Below, in pieces: positions 63,227-64,000 of a stretch of 64,000 nt of DNA. The position numbers were made by a program, and so were the translations under genes. The notes beneath the pieces were generated by a model. That model was not told the origin of the DNA. It did no database searches and worked only from the letters and a program-made list of their open reading frames with translations. The stretch is from positions 1-64,000 of the forward strand of contig JBAXSI010000001.1 in NCBI GenBank assembly GCA_037130755.1, in the 5' to 3' direction. Origin of the DNA: UBA10649 sp037130755. Lineage in GTDB: Bacteria > Actinomycetota > Actinomycetes > S36-B12. Every line of letters starts with the position of its first letter. The first letter of the stretch is position 1.

Positions 63227-64000
63227 CTAGCGGCGCTGAGCCCAGCCGGACTCGGGGTATCCCAAGGCCGGAGCCGACACGTCATCCAAGGCGATGAGGA
63301 TCTCCTCGGGCAACTCCAATTCCTCTGAAGCAAGCGCTGCGATCAACTGGTTGTTGGTACGCGCCCCGAGGATCGGGGCGACTACCCCGGGCCGATCCCG
63401 CAGCCAGGCCAGCGCGACCTCAGTGGGGGACGCACCGAGTCCCTCGGCGGCCGTGGCCACCGCGTCGATGATCCGCCGGCAGCGTTCGTCGAGATAGACC
63501 TGCACCCAGCCCGCGGTCTCGGCGTTGGCCCCACGCGAGTCGATCGGCATGCTGTGCCGGTACTTGCCCGTGAGCACGCCACGCCCGAGCGGGGACCACG
63601 GCAGGATGCCCATTCCCACGGCCTGCGCTGCGGGGACGATCTCGCGCTCGATGCCACGCTCCAGCAGTGAGTACTCCATCTGAGCCGTGACGAGGCGCGC
63701 CCGGCCGGGCACGGCCTCCTGCCAGGTGGCGGCACGGCTCATCTGCCAGCCGGAGTAGTTGCTGATGCCGACGTAGCGGACCTTGCCGCTTGCAACGGCT
63801 GCGTCGATCGCGGCCAGTGTCTCGTCCATCGGCGTCCAGGGGTCCCAGGCGTGCAGCTGCCACAGGTCGACGGTGTCGGTGCGGAGACGGCGAAGGGAGG
63901 TCTCCAAAGACCGCAGCAGATGACCGCGGGATCCGTTGAACCGTCGATCCGGGCCTGGCACGGAGACAGCCTTGGTCGCCAGCACCACCTGGTCGCGGAC
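63227..64000 (-). CDS. Aldo/keto reductase (5' end outside the window)
   Basis: C-terminal 257 residues of an aldo/keto reductase; the frame is open to the right edge. Visible are LETSLRRLRTDTVDLWQLHAWD, GISNYSGWQMSRA, QMEYSLLERGIEREIVPAA and the NADPH-site IPWSPLGRGVLTGKY-type segment (here LPWSPLGRGVLTGKYR), then VAPILGARTNNQL. The catalytic Tyr and Lys near the N-terminus should lie outside. The family reduces aldehydes or ketones with NADPH; substrate unknown. Confidence 0.88.
   Translation of the reverse strand, partial: VRDQVVLATKAVSVPGPDRRFNGSRGHLLRSLETSLRRLRTDTVDLWQLHAWDPWTPMDETLAAIDAAVASGKVRYVGISNYSGWQMSRAATWQEAVPGRARLVTAQMEYSLLERGIEREIVPAAQAVGMGILPWSPLGRGVLTGKYRHSMPIDSRGANAETAGWVQVYLDERCRRIIDAVATAAEGLGASPTEVALAWLRDRPGVVAPILGARTNNQLIAALASEELELPEEILIALDDVSAPALGYPESGWAQRR

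Overview
The window is high-GC DNA from a member of the Actinobacteria (Actinomycetia). Three things point there. The first half is filled with protein families largely confined to that class: DUF3093, DUF3710, DUF3159, DUF3000, DUF4235, DUF5703 and the DUF4916 NUDIX-like family. The gene order dut / DUF3710 / OB-fold / DUF3159 / two TrkA proteins / APC permease / TrmA-type methyltransferase, with dxs, an RNase D-like gene and DUF3000 nearby, matches from memory the Mycobacterium tuberculosis Rv2680-Rv2699c neighbourhood. Many genes also start 6-8 nt after a TANNNT -10 box without a Shine-Dalgarno, the leaderless arrangement common in this class. I cannot name the genus. I see no insertion sequence, prophage, CRISPR array or rRNA; there is one tRNA (Leu, GAG anticodon).

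Layout. 1-8.3 kb is the conserved core block: dUTPase, K+ uptake regulators (TrkA/CeoBC-like) divergent from a KimA-like permease, and an rRNA/tRNA methyltransferase. 8.4-12 kb holds a tight TadE-TadE-TadG secreted pilus-like operon. 12-19 kb has aconitase behind a perfect 18-bp palindrome, a possibly acquired polytopic membrane protein, and dxs. 19-31.9 kb is lipid-oriented: a nitronate-monooxygenase-like oxidoreductase and a fadA-fadB beta-oxidation operon with TTAC/GTAA palindromic operators, an RNase D-like gene, DUF3000, a DMT permease, msrB, an enoyl-CoA hydratase and an acyl-ACP desaturase. 32-40.7 kb is mixed metabolism: DUF2332, GluQ-RS-like, acyltransferase, GH63 glucosidase, a serine hydrolase and a LURP-one-like protein.

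The most striking region is 41.0-53.6 kb, one co-directional operon of eight signalling genes: MCP, CheR-TPR, fused tandem CheW, second MCP, CheA-REC, CheB, a REC-PAS-HisKA-HATPase-REC-HPt hybrid kinase and a REC-HD-GYP phosphodiesterase. Its parts resemble the Wsp chemosensory system, but the terminal output is a c-di-GMP-degrading HD-GYP enzyme rather than a GGDEF cyclase, and there is no stand-alone CheY or flagellar gene. I infer an array that controls c-di-GMP, and so perhaps surface attachment or development, rather than swimming.

54-64 kb holds a small secreted discoidin-like protein, an ArsR-SRPBCC pair with a readable promoter/operator, and a divergent pair of oxylipin-type dioxygenases: a plant-like fatty-acid alpha-dioxygenase (haem) and a short lipoxygenase (non-haem iron). 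These are followed by a uridine-kinase-like P-loop protein, tRNA-Leu, an M20 peptidase, DUF5703 and a truncated aldo/keto reductase at the right edge.
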